Source of the DNA: Chloroflexota bacterium
GTDB lineage: Bacteria > Chloroflexota > Anaerolineae > UBA4142
Length of the DNA stretch: 39,015 nt
Reading direction: 5' to 3'
NCBI GenBank assembly: GCA_023381515.1
Contig: JAMCQI010000050.1
Coordinates: 1-39,015 of the forward strand
Both the position numbers and the translations under genes were made by a program. This document shows positions 16,685 to 23,702 of this stretch, one piece after another. Each line of letters opens with the position of its first letter. Position 1 is the stretch's first letter. The notes below the pieces were generated by a model. The model did not search any database, had not been told where the DNA came from, and saw only the letters and a list, made by a program, of their open reading frames with translations.

Positions 16685-16713
16685 TTGACAACGCCCATAT
16701 AGCACAATATAAT
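16685..16713 (+). promoter_or_regulatory. Perfect consensus promoter of the AOR locus, TTGACA-17-TATAAT
   Basis: TTGACA (16685-16690), exactly 17 nt, TATAAT (16708-16713). It is the only fully consensus sigma70-type promoter found in the window. Transcription should begin near 16720, which leaves a leader of about 269 nt before the AOR start codon. A strong promoter in front of a long structured leader is the usual arrangement for RNA-level control. Confidence 0.8.
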
Positions 16714-16719
16714 GGTAGG

Positions 16720-16988
16720 GTAATTGACTTGCCACATTCGCCAGGGGAGCACGGCGAACTCGGCAAGACCCAATTGCAGGGCCATCGGGCCTGGTCGCCA
16801 CGCCACGCCGATTTCTTTTGGCCCCGCGTGCGTGAGCCTGCCTTGAGCGACACCTTGGCGCTCGGAGACAGGTCTTTGGCTTGCCATTGCAAGGAGGAGG
16901 TAAAAGACCAAGACTTGCGCTTGAACGAGGTTGCTCAATTCTCGGCTATGTCAGTATGCCACACTGTTTTTGAAAAGGAGACGAAACT
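16720..16988 (+). ncRNA. Structured 5' leader of AOR, candidate cis-regulatory RNA
   Basis: This region lacks a convincing gene but is dense in inverted repeats. H1: CTTGCC (16728-16733) with GGCAAG (16762-16767), enclosing TTCGCC (16737-16742) with GGCGAA (16753-16758). H2: CAGGGCC (16777-16783) with GGGCCTG (16787-16793), one mismatch. H3: GAGCG (16845-16849) with CGCTC (16859-16863), flanked by CCTG and CAGG. H4: GGTCTTT (16871-16877) with AAAGACC (16903-16909), enclosing CTTGC/GCAAG at 16880-16893. The single-strand arm of H4 carries GGAGGAGG. A weak CAGT/ACTG stem followed by TTTTT (about 16952-16972) sits shortly before the AOR ribosome-binding site. The position before a tungsten/molybdenum enzyme suggests a cofactor- or metal-sensing riboswitch. 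I could not match it by eye to the known Moco RNA motif. Confidence 0.5.
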
Positions 16989-18752
16989 ATGTGGTTCATT
17001 CGGATCAACATGTCCGACCGGACCTACCGCGTCGAGCCGGCCCCCGAGACCTACAAGAATTTCGGCGGCCGCGGCATGACCTCCTCGGTCGTCGCCGATG
17101 AAGTTCCTCCCCTTTCTCACCCCCTCGGCCCTAACAACAAGCTCGTCTTTAGTCCGGGAATTGTCACCGGCACCGCGGCCCCCACTTCGGCCCGCGTCTC
17201 TGTCGGCGGCAAGTCTCCGCTGACGGGAGGCATCAAGGAAGCCAACGCCGGGACCTCCTGGGCGCGTGACCTCGCCGTCATGCAGGTCAAGGCATTGGTC
17301 GTCGAGGGCCAACCGAAAGATCAATCCAAATCCTGGGGCGTCAAGTTGACTTGGGATGCCGCGGCCGGCAAACCCAAGATCGAGTTCTTCGACGCGACCC
17401 AGTTCGAAGACCAGGACCTGTATCAAGTCTTCCCGCAGGTCTACAAGCAGTTTGGAGACCAAATCTCGATCGCCGGATATGGTAACGCCGGCCAGCGCAA
17501 CTATGCTAATTCGGGCGTTGTGTTCAACGACGAGTCGAAACGCCCCAGCCGCTATGCCGGCCGTGGCGGTCTGGGCGCCGTCATGGGCAGCAAGCGGCTC
17601 AAATTCATACTGATCGACGACAAGGGCGCGCCCGGAGTCCCGGTTGCCGACAAGGCCTTGTTCGAGCAAGGTCGGAAAAAGATGACGGACGCCTTGATGA
17701 AGCACGACATCACCAAGCCCAAGGGCGCCCTGAACAGCTACGGGACTGCCGTTCTCATCAACATCATGAACGAAGCTGGCGGTCTCCCGACCCGCAATTT
17801 CACAGCCGGCCGCTTTGAAGGCGCCGCCAAGATCGCGGGCGAGGCCATCTTCGAGGGGAACAAGCAGCGCTTGGGCAAGGAACTTTATAACCACGCTTGC
17901 AGCCCGGGCTGCATCATCCAGTGCTCCAACACCTGGCATGCCGCGGATGGCAAAGAGATTGCCTCCTGCGTCGAGTACGAATCGGATTGGGCTCTCGGGG
18001 CGAACTGCGGCATTGACAACCTGGACGATATCGCCGAGATGGTCAGGCTGTGCAATGCCTATGGCCTGGACACGATCGAAGCCGGCGCCACCATCGCCGT
18101 CGCCATGCAGGCCGGCGTCATTCCGTTTGGCGATAGCAAGGGCGCGATCAATCTGCTTCACGAAATGGGCAAAGGCACGCCGATGGGTCGTATCCTCGGC
18201 AGCGGCACCGCTACCGCCGGCAAGGTCCTGGGCGTGACCCACGTTCCGACCGTCAAGGGTCAGGCGATGCCTGCTTACGAGCCGCGCGCCGTCAAGGGCA
18301 TCGGCATCACCTATGCCACGACGACGATGGGTGCAGACCACACCGCCGGCTATACCATCGCACCCGAAATCCTCGGCGTCAGCGGCAAGCAAGACCCGCT
18401 CTCTCCGGAAGGCAAAGCCGCCCTGAGCCGCGCATTCCAGGCAACGACCGCGTTTGTCGACAGCAGTGGGCACTGTCTCTTCATCGCGTTCGCCATCCTC
18501 GACATCGCCAGCGGCTTTGAAGGCATGGTGGAAGAGGCGAATGGTGTCTTGGGCACCCACTGGAGCAACGACGACGTCGTCGCGCTCGGCGCCTCCATTC
18601 TCAAGAAAGAGCGCGCGTTTAACGAAGCGGCCGGTATCGGCAAGGCCGCCGATCGCGTTCCCGAATTCATGAAGACCGAACCGCTGCCTCCTCACAACCA
18701 GGTCTTTGATGTGCCCGACAGCGCTCTTGACTCTGTATTCGGCGAACTCTAG
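16989..18752 (+). CDS. aor: Aldehyde ferredoxin oxidoreductase, tungsten-type
   Basis: A 587-residue enzyme of the AOR family, which oxidises aldehydes to acids (or runs in reverse) with ferredoxin and a bis-pyranopterin tungsten, rarely molybdenum, cofactor. The N-terminal domain has NFGGRGMTSSVV (about 20-31), GPNNKLVFSPGIVTGT (about 48-63) and KSPLTGGIKEANAGTSWA (about 76-93). The [4Fe-4S] ligands are C304, C308 and C312 (CSPGCIIQCSN, a CX3CX3C spacing) and C496 (DSSGHCLF). The ATG has AAAAGGAG upstream. It follows a consensus promoter and a structured leader, and ends before a strong terminator. Maturase, MoaD-like, MoaA and ModBC genes follow, so cofactor supply is encoded next door. The substrate is not evident; acetaldehyde or other short aldehydes are plausible. 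Confidence 0.9.
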   Translation: MWFIRINMSDRTYRVEPAPETYKNFGGRGMTSSVVADEVPPLSHPLGPNNKLVFSPGIVTGTAAPTSARVSVGGKSPLTGGIKEANAGTSWARDLAVMQVKALVVEGQPKDQSKSWGVKLTWDAAAGKPKIEFFDATQFEDQDLYQVFPQVYKQFGDQISIAGYGNAGQRNYANSGVVFNDESKRPSRYAGRGGLGAVMGSKRLKFILIDDKGAPGVPVADKALFEQGRKKMTDALMKHDITKPKGALNSYGTAVLINIMNEAGGLPTRNFTAGRFEGAAKIAGEAIFEGNKQRLGKELYNHACSPGCIIQCSNTWHAADGKEIASCVEYESDWALGANCGIDNLDDIAEMVRLCNAYGLDTIEAGATIAVAMQAGVIPFGDSKGAINLLHEMGKGTPMGRILGSGTATAGKVLGVTHVPTVKGQAMPAYEPRAVKGIGITYATTTMGADHTAGYTIAPEILGVSGKQDPLSPEGKAALSRAFQATTAFVDSSGHCLFIAFAILDIASGFEGMVEEANGVLGTHWSNDDVVALGASILKKERAFNEAAGIGKAADRVPEFMKTEPLPPHNQVFDVPDSALDSVFGEL

Positions 18753-18763
18753 TTTGCAGCAGG

Positions 18764-18798
18764 AAACGGGCAGGGCAGACATGGCCCTGCCCGTTTTT
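18764..18798 (+). terminator. Strong intrinsic terminator after AOR
   Basis: AAACGGGCAGGGC (18764-18776) and GCCCTGCCCGTTT (18784-18796) make a perfect 13-bp stem with a 7-nt loop, and T's run to 18798. It starts 11 nt after the AOR stop. It should separate most AOR mRNA from the maturase gene. A second small hairpin, GGGC/GCCC around GCTC, follows at 18799-18810. Confidence 0.85.
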
Positions 18799-18826
18799 GG
18801 GCGCTCGCCCGAGTACCATACCTTGT

Positions 18827-18858
18827 GTCGCTCCCCGCGTGGGTGCGTGAATTGAAAC
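18827..18858 (+). CRISPR. Solitary type I-C-like CRISPR repeat abutting a start codon
   Basis: A 32-nt sequence beginning GTCGCTCCCCGCG and ending GTGAATTGAAAC. It has the size, the palindromic core (CGCTCCC / GGGTGCG, one T:T mismatch where GGGAGCG would pair fully) and the ATTGAAAC 3' end of type I-C repeats. Read on the minus strand it gives the peptides THPRGER and IHAPTRGAT, familiar from memory as mistranslated repeats of this class. Only one copy exists here and no cas gene is near, so it is not an array. It ends 4 nt before the ATG of the radical SAM maturase and lies in the only space where that gene's own promoter could be. Confidence 0.75.
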
Positions 18859-18862
18859 AAGA

Positions 18863-20050
18863 ATGCCCAAGATCACGACGGACGACCAGGGCAGGCTGGT
18901 TCTGCCCGAGGATTTCCTTCAGCGGAGGCGACTCGATCGCAATCAAGAGTACTGGCTGGACGAGCGTGAAGGCGAACTGATCCTCCGCCCGCGTCTCCCC
19001 GACGCTCGCAAGATATACATCGAGCCCACGACCGGCTGCAATCTCCATTGCCGTACGTGCATTCGGAATGTCTGGGGCGATCCCGAAGCCAAGATGTCGA
19101 TGCACTCCTTCCGGCGAATCGTGGACAGCCTGGACGGCTTGCCCCATCTGAATCGCGTGATTTTCACTGGCTTTGGCGAACCACTCTCCCACCCTGATAT
19201 CCTCGACATGATCGAAGCGGTCCGTCAGCGCGATCTCGCCGTGACCGTTGGATCCAACGGTTTGATGCTCAAGGCGGACACGGCACGCGCGCTGGTCAAG
19301 CTCGGCGTGGACCGTCTCGTGATCTCGGTGGACGGAGTCAGACCCGAGACTTATGCGGGGGTGCGCGGCGCGATGCTGTCTCACGTGTTGGACAACATCC
19401 GCTACCTGAATGAAGCGAAACGGCAACTCGGTTCACTCTTCCCCGCTCTGGGAATCGAATTTGTCGCCTTGAAAAGCAATGTGGCCGAGCTGGCCGAGCT
19501 GACCGGCCTGGCCTCGCGACTGAACGCATCGCGCGTCCTCGTGAGCAACGTTCTTCCCTACTCCGAAGACATGCGCGACGAAATGCTCTACGGTTACGAG
19601 CCGCGCCCTCCTTTCAAAGCGGGCGGGTGGCCGGTGAGAGCGGATGCCTGGGTGATGTGGGGCACGTTGGAGCTTCCTCGGATGCATTGGGGCGCGGAGA
19701 GACGCTGCCGGTTCGTGCAGGACAGATCCATCGTCGTCGGCTGGGACGGCGGCGTGGCCCCATGCTACGCACTGTCGCACAACTATAGCTACTTTGCAAT
19801 CGACGGCCGCAAGAAGCAGGTGAATCGCTATCTCTTGGGGAATGTGAACCAACAATCCCTCGCAGAGATATGGATGTCGGAAGATTACGAATGCTTCCGT
19901 GGTGAGGTCCGCAGTTTTCATTTTCCTTCTTGCCCCAACTGCGACCTGCGTGAAACCTGCGATCTCAGAGAGCGCAACGAAGCGTGTTGGGGTTGGAATC
20001 CTTCTTGCGCCGATTGCCTCTGGGCGCAGGATATAGTCCGATGCCCTTGA
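18863..20050 (+). CDS. Radical SAM maturase of tungsten oxidoreductase, with AbrB-like N-terminus
   Basis: A 395-residue protein resembling the tungsten-cofactor oxidoreductase radical SAM maturases found beside AOR genes. Residues 1-48 look like a SpoVT/AbrB swapped-hairpin domain (ITTDDQGRLVLPEDFLQRRR ... EGELILRPR). The radical SAM core starts with CNLHCRTC (C59, C63, C66), then FTGFGEPLSHPD (about 102-113) and a VISVDG strand (about 153-158). The C-terminal cysteine-rich part (CPNCDLRETCDLRERNEACW ... CADCLWAQDIVRC) resembles a SPASM-type auxiliary cluster region, with an earlier cysteine in CRFVQD. It probably matures AOR, but the modification is unknown. The ATG follows a lone CRISPR-type repeat by 4 nt and has no Shine-Dalgarno sequence. 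It is followed after 10 nt by the first MoaD-like gene. Confidence 0.8.
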   Translation: MPKITTDDQGRLVLPEDFLQRRRLDRNQEYWLDEREGELILRPRLPDARKIYIEPTTGCNLHCRTCIRNVWGDPEAKMSMHSFRRIVDSLDGLPHLNRVIFTGFGEPLSHPDILDMIEAVRQRDLAVTVGSNGLMLKADTARALVKLGVDRLVISVDGVRPETYAGVRGAMLSHVLDNIRYLNEAKRQLGSLFPALGIEFVALKSNVAELAELTGLASRLNASRVLVSNVLPYSEDMRDEMLYGYEPRPPFKAGGWPVRADAWVMWGTLELPRMHWGAERRCRFVQDRSIVVGWDGGVAPCYALSHNYSYFAIDGRKKQVNRYLLGNVNQQSLAEIWMSEDYECFRGEVRSFHFPSCPNCDLRETCDLRERNEACWGWNPSCADCLWAQDIVRCP

Positions 20051-20060
20051 GTGAATTCCG

Positions 20061-20300
20061 ATGCATGTGAACGTGAAATTGTTCGCCAATCTCCTCACCC
20101 ATGTCGCGGATGCGAAAGTGGGAGTGCCCTTTCCGGTCGATTTGCCGGATGGCGCCACCGTAGGCGACCTGATCAGACTGCTCAAACTACCGGCGGACCA
20201 AATCAAGGTGACCTTTGTCAACGGCCGCTCCCGCTCAGACGACTGGCGACTGGAGAGTGGAGACGAGATAGGTATTTTCCCGCCAATCGGGGGAGGATAA
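20061..20300 (+). CDS. MoaD/ThiS-family sulfur carrier protein
   Basis: A 79-residue ubiquitin-fold protein. It begins MHVNVKLFANLL, has the family core LPDGATVGDLIRLLKLP and VTFVNGRSR, and ends DEIGIFPPIGGG. The terminal Gly-Gly is the residue pair that is adenylated and thiocarboxylated in MoaD, so it can act as a sulfur donor, most likely for molybdopterin dithiolene formation. No MoaE or MoeB partner is encoded in the window. It starts 10 nt after the maturase and its stop (TAA, 20298-20300) abuts the next start, so translation is probably coupled. Confidence 0.85.
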   Translation: MHVNVKLFANLLTHVADAKVGVPFPVDLPDGATVGDLIRLLKLPADQIKVTFVNGRSRSDDWRLESGDEIGIFPPIGGG

Positions 20301-20301
20301 A

Positions 20302-20673
20302 TTGAGCGACATTGTTGTCGATACCTGGTTGTATGGCGAGTTAGCGCGATATGGAGGCCAGGCGGGGCAGGTGGGTTATGGGAACGTACAGATTCATCTC
20401 AAAGCGGGCGCCACACTGGCCGACTTGTTAGCAAACCTTAGCATGCCAACAGAGGTTCGTGGCATAACTTTTATCAACGGACAGTTGAGCGCCATGCCTG
20501 GTCTGCAGCCAGACCTCGTTCACGTTCTGCATGACCTCGACCGGGTGGCATTCTTCGATCCTCACAGCATGTGGCCTTTCCAGTATCGTCACGGCGTCGC
20601 CATGGTGGGCGAAATGGCCGACGCCATGGTGGCGAGCAAAGACCAGGGCCTGCATCACACTTACAACAAATAG
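20302..20673 (+). CDS. MoaD/ThiS-like protein without terminal Gly-Gly, with C-terminal extension
   Basis: A 123-residue protein with a TTG start preceded by GGGGGAGG. Residues about 5-88 follow the MoaD/ThiS ubiquitin fold (VDTWLYGELARYGG, LKAGATLADLLANLSMP, ITFINGQLSA, DLDRVAFFDP). Where a carrier would end PPxxGG, this one continues HSMWPFQYRHGVAMVGEM and about 25 further residues. It therefore cannot be activated in the usual way. The aromatic/basic tail looks conserved-functional rather than random, but I know no function for it. It overlaps the regulatory region of the preceding gene and lies in the AOR cluster, so it may bind the enzyme, the maturase or the cofactor. Confidence 0.7.
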   Translation: MSDIVVDTWLYGELARYGGQAGQVGYGNVQIHLKAGATLADLLANLSMPTEVRGITFINGQLSAMPGLQPDLVHVLHDLDRVAFFDPHSMWPFQYRHGVAMVGEMADAMVASKDQGLHHTYNK

Positions 20674-20757
20674 ATGGAACCGGCGAACCAAGTCACTTTC
20701 CGGCCGGGAACACTCCGCGTGATATAACGAAACGCCGGCGATCTCAGAAGGACCTGT

Positions 20758-21735
20758 ATGCGCGATTCTTTCGGGCGTGAAATTCATTATTTGCGTATCT
20801 CTCTGACCGACCGCTGCAATCTCCGCTGCATCTATTGCATGCCGGAGCAGGGACAGACTTTCCTTGCGCAAGCACCGCGCATGACCGACGACGAACTCGT
20901 GCGGATCGTTTCTCTGACCGCACGTCTCGGTTTCAACCGCATTCGCCTCACGGGCGGCGAGCCCACCGTACGTCCCAATCTCACCCTTCTTATTGAGAGA
21001 ATCAATCAGATTTCCGGTATCCGGGAAATTGCGATGACGACGAACGGGATGCAGCTGGAAAAGATGGCCGAGCCGTTGGCGCGTGCGGGGCTGAAACGCG
21101 TGAACGTCAGTCTGGACTCGCTCGATTCTGAGCAGTTCGCACTGATGACGCGCTTTGGCAAACTCGATGCCGTGTGGCGCGGCATTTTGGCCGCCGAAAA
21201 CGCCGGCATGCAGCCGATCAAGCTGAATGCCGTCGTCGTCCGCGGCTACAACGAGAACGCGATCGCCGACCTGGCGCGGCTGACGCTCGATCACCCCTGG
21301 CAGATGCGTTTCATCGAAGTCATGCCGCTCGGTTCCATCGCGGACTTTCAAATGGACTCGCTCGTTCCGGTCGCCGAAATGAAAGAGCGGATCGAGTCCG
21401 CACTCGGTCCGCTTGAACCGCTCGAATGGAGCGGCCATACGCCTCATCGCCCTTACCGTTTGGCGGGTGCCGTTGGCACCCTGGGCTTTATCAGTTCGGT
21501 GAGCGACCCCTTTTGCGCCGGATGCAACCGGATCCGCATGACGGCCGACGGCCACATCCGCCTATGCCTCCTCAGGGACGATGAGGTCGATGTTCTCTCC
21601 CCCTTGCGCCGGGGAGCCGACGACGAGGAACTCCTCGAGCTGATGCAGGCCAGCATATTCAAAAAGCCGTGGGGCCACGGCCTCTCGGAAAAGAGTTGGC
21701 CGCAGACGAGTGACATGTCAGAGATCGGCGGTTAG
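20758..21735 (+). CDS. moaA: GTP 3',8-cyclase MoaA
   Basis: A 325-residue radical SAM enzyme for the first step of molybdopterin synthesis, turning GTP into 3',8-cyclo-7,8-dihydro-GTP. The radical SAM cluster motif is CNLRCIYCMPEQG (from about residue 20). RLTGGEPTVRPNL (about 62-74), TTNGMQL and NVSLDSLD follow in the expected order. The C-terminal second [4Fe-4S] site is CAGCNRIRMTADGHIRLCL (about 257-275). The protein ends EIGG; the conserved C-terminal Gly-Gly of MoaA is present. Length is normal. AAGGAC lies before the ATG. It is 84 nt after the MoaD-like gene. A TATAAC at 20723-20728 could be a -10 box, but I see no good -35. MoaC and MoaE are not in the window. Confidence 0.93.
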   Translation: MRDSFGREIHYLRISLTDRCNLRCIYCMPEQGQTFLAQAPRMTDDELVRIVSLTARLGFNRIRLTGGEPTVRPNLTLLIERINQISGIREIAMTTNGMQLEKMAEPLARAGLKRVNVSLDSLDSEQFALMTRFGKLDAVWRGILAAENAGMQPIKLNAVVVRGYNENAIADLARLTLDHPWQMRFIEVMPLGSIADFQMDSLVPVAEMKERIESALGPLEPLEWSGHTPHRPYRLAGAVGTLGFISSVSDPFCAGCNRIRMTADGHIRLCLLRDDEVDVLSPLRRGADDEELLELMQASIFKKPWGHGLSEKSWPQTSDMSEIGG

Positions 21736-21834
21736 GTTGGCATCAAGCTGGCATCAGGCTGGCATCAGGCTGGCATTGGGCTGTCATTGGGCTCTCATTA
21801 GGCTGTCATTAGGCTGTCGTTAGGCTGTCATTAG
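21736..21834. repeat. Nine-copy 11-bp tandem repeat between moaA and modC
   Basis: Nine consecutive 11-nt units: GTTGGCATCAA, GCTGGCATCAG (x2), GCTGGCATTGG, GCTGTCATTGG, GCTCTCATTAG, GCTGTCATTAG, GCTGTCGTTAG, GCTGTCATTAG. The array begins at the base after the moaA stop codon and its last unit supplies the modC stop codon (minus strand), so it fills the whole space between two convergent genes. The units drift gradually from GGCATCAG to GTCATTAG, as expected from stepwise duplication. Confidence 0.9.
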
Positions 21835-22934
21835 GCTACTAGATGAATCGCATTCTTGCGCAACGAGACGGTCCACTCCCGCTGATGGGCAAGATCAAGA
21901 CGTTCGTAGATATAGACGGGGAGTTCAATCTGCAGGTCATAGTCCTCGTCGGCGAGCAGGCGCTTTCCGTTCGCCCTGAAATACAGCGTCACATTAGCCC
22001 CATCGCTCATTTCGCGAACGATCGTTCCGCATAATGCATTCTCGTCGCTCGACCTGCCCGCGCGCTCGGGACGCAGGAGCATGATCCGCTCGGGTCGCAA
22101 GCATACATGGACTGGCGTCCCCAACTCGAAGGGGAAATACGGCGTATCAACGAGGGCTTCCCCCACCTGCACCTGCATCTCCGACGGCGACCTGGATGCG
22201 ACGATGCCCGGCAAGGTATTCTTCACTCCCACTGCCCGCGCGACGAACAAATCCTGAGGATGCCGCAGAACCTCCCCCGGTGGGCCTTTTTGCAGGATCT
22301 TGCCCGCGCCCATGACCGCGAGCTGGTCTGCCAAAAAGTACGCCTCGCCCATATCGTGCGTCACAAACACGACTGGGATTCCGAATTCTCTCTGCAACTC
22401 TCGCAGGTCGCCCCTTAGCTGCATCCGTGTGGGCGCGTCCAGCGCACTCAGCGGTTCGTCCAGAAGCAGCAGTTCGGGGTGAGTGGCGAGTGCCCGTGCG
22501 AGCGCCACCCGCTGCGCTTGCCCCCCCGAAAGTTGTCCTGGATATCGATCGGCATAATCAGTCAGGCGGGCCAGCGCGAGCATCTCTCCTACGCGCGCCT
22601 GCTTCTCACCACGGCTCCGGACTCCGAATGCAATGTTCTCGCGCACGGTGAGGTGGGGGAAAAGTGCATAGTTCTGAAAGACGTAACCGATCCTCCGACT
22701 GCGTGGAGGAACGTGAATTCGCTGCTCGTGATCGCTTAGCACCCGTTCGTTCAGGGTGATTCGCCCCTTGTCGATAGAGACCAGCCCCGCGAGCGCATTC
22801 AGGGTCATGGTCTTGCCCGCCCCAGAGGCCCCAAAGAGGACAAGTATCTCCGGTCCCACCTCCAAATCGACACACAGCGAAAAATCTTTCAGCCCCTTTT
22901 CGAAATGCGCCTCAAGCATGGGAGCGAATCTCAT
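21831..22934 (-). CDS. modC: Molybdate/tungstate ABC transporter ATP-binding protein
   Basis: A 367-residue ATPase that powers uptake through ModB. Walker A is GASGAGKT (residues 35-42), the Q-loop is YVFQNYALFPHLTVREN, the signature is LSGGQAQRVALARAL and Walker B is LLLLDEPLSALD, followed by VVFVTHDM. The C-terminal 130 residues form a TOBE-like domain (HVCLRPERIMLLRPER), as in ModC-type proteins. It overlaps modB by 23 nt, so the two are translated together. A second start, MLEAHFEKGLKD (codon 6), is possible. The last codons and stop lie at the edge of, or inside, the 11-bp tandem array. No modA or tupA lies in the window. Confidence 0.85.
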   Translation of the reverse strand: MRFAPMLEAHFEKGLKDFSLCVDLEVGPEILVLFGASGAGKTMTLNALAGLVSIDKGRITLNERVLSDHEQRIHVPPRSRRIGYVFQNYALFPHLTVRENIAFGVRSRGEKQARVGEMLALARLTDYADRYPGQLSGGQAQRVALARALATHPELLLLDEPLSALDAPTRMQLRGDLRELQREFGIPVVFVTHDMGEAYFLADQLAVMGAGKILQKGPPGEVLRHPQDLFVARAVGVKNTLPGIVASRSPSEMQVQVGEALVDTPYFPFELGTPVHVCLRPERIMLLRPERAGRSSDENALCGTIVREMSDGANVTLYFRANGKRLLADEDYDLQIELPVYIYERLDLAHQREWTVSLRKNAIHLVA

Positions 22935-23577
22935 GGGAGCGGCGCTGGAGGCGCCCGACCGCTGAGAGGCTTGCCAGCGATAAGAGCGTCAGCATCCCCA
23001 CCAGCCAATTCGCGTCCGCAAAACGTCCTGCCTGCACGGCATCGTAGATCGCGAGCGGCGCCGTCTGCGTCCGGCCTGGGATGTCGCCGGCCACCATCAG
23101 CGTTGCGCCGAACTCGCCCAGGGCACGCGCGGCGCCCAGGATCAGGCCCGCCCAGATTCCCCGCCGCGCCAGGGGCAAGGTGACGCGCCAAATGACCTCC
23201 GCTTCCGAGGAACCCAGTGTGCGAGCAGCATTTTCCATCGCCGGGTCGACATTCTCAATCGCCGCTCTCGCCGCCTGGATCATGAGCGGCAGCCCCACTA
23301 TGCTCGATGCAATGACGGCAGCCGGCCAAGTGAACAAGACATTCAAGTCGAACCACCTCACGAGCGGCCCATTCCTCCCCAAGACTATGAGGAGATAATA
23401 GCCGACGACGCTCGGAGGAAGAACGAGGGGAAGCGTAATCAACGTTTCGATGATCAGTTTGCCGCGGATGTGCGTGCGCGCCAGGAAAAGCGCCAGCGCG
23501 ATCCCGGCGACCAAAATCACCACTGTGGCGAACAGCGCGACCTGAAGGGTAAGCAAGAACGGTTGCCAATCGATCAC
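22912..23577 (-). CDS. modB: Molybdate/tungstate ABC transporter permease
   Basis: A 221-residue membrane permease with about five to six hydrophobic segments, beginning WQPFLLTLQVALFATVVILV. TLPLVLPPSVVGYYLL is typical of ModB/CysTW-type permeases. The EAA loop that docks on the ATPase is AARTLGSSEAEVIWRVTLPLARRGI (about 140-164, split here for length), followed by GAARALGEFGATLMVAG, the molybdate-permease signature. The GTG start is supported by GAGAGGAAG about 5 nt upstream and by a promoter at 23645-23673. It is first in the modBC pair. The substrate, molybdate versus tungstate, cannot be read from the permease; the neighbouring AOR favours tungstate. Confidence 0.88.
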   Translation of the reverse strand: MIDWQPFLLTLQVALFATVVILVAGIALALFLARTHIRGKLIIETLITLPLVLPPSVVGYYLLIVLGRNGPLVRWFDLNVLFTWPAAVIASSIVGLPLMIQAARAAIENVDPAMENAARTLGSSEAEVIWRVTLPLARRGIWAGLILGAARALGEFGATLMVAGDIPGRTQTAPLAIYDAVQAGRFADANWLVGMLTLLSLASLSAVGRLQRRSHEIRSHA

Positions 23578-23644
23578 GGCTTCCTCTCTCGTACGTCGAA
23601 GCGAAGATACATTGGATGCACACGGTTATTCTGCACCGCAGCGT

Positions 23645-23673
23645 ATGTTAACCTCATCATACCACCTTGTCAA
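23645..23673 (-). promoter_or_regulatory. Promoter of modBC, TTGACA-17-TAACAT
   Basis: On the minus strand a perfect TTGACA (23673-23668), 17 nt, then TAACAT (23650-23645). Its -10 is identical to that of the deoC promoter. The leader would be about 60 nt. No ModE-type palindrome was recognised. Confidence 0.6.
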
Positions 23674-23702
23674 ACCCGGCAGCCGATGTCTCTCCTATTT
23701 AT

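Noticed and set aside
16720..16988. Firm assignment of the leader as a Moco riboswitch
   Set aside because: Stems are clear, but I could not match the conserved Moco core by eye, so only a candidate structured leader is claimed.
16935..18860. A 641-codon open frame on the minus strand opposite AOR
   Set aside because: It is a GC-rich shadow of AOR, has no family resemblance, and its first residues are simply the CRISPR-type repeat read in reverse.
18827..18900. A CRISPR array
   Set aside because: There is only one repeat. The following sequence is the coding start of the maturase, and no second repeat appears within spacer distance on either side.
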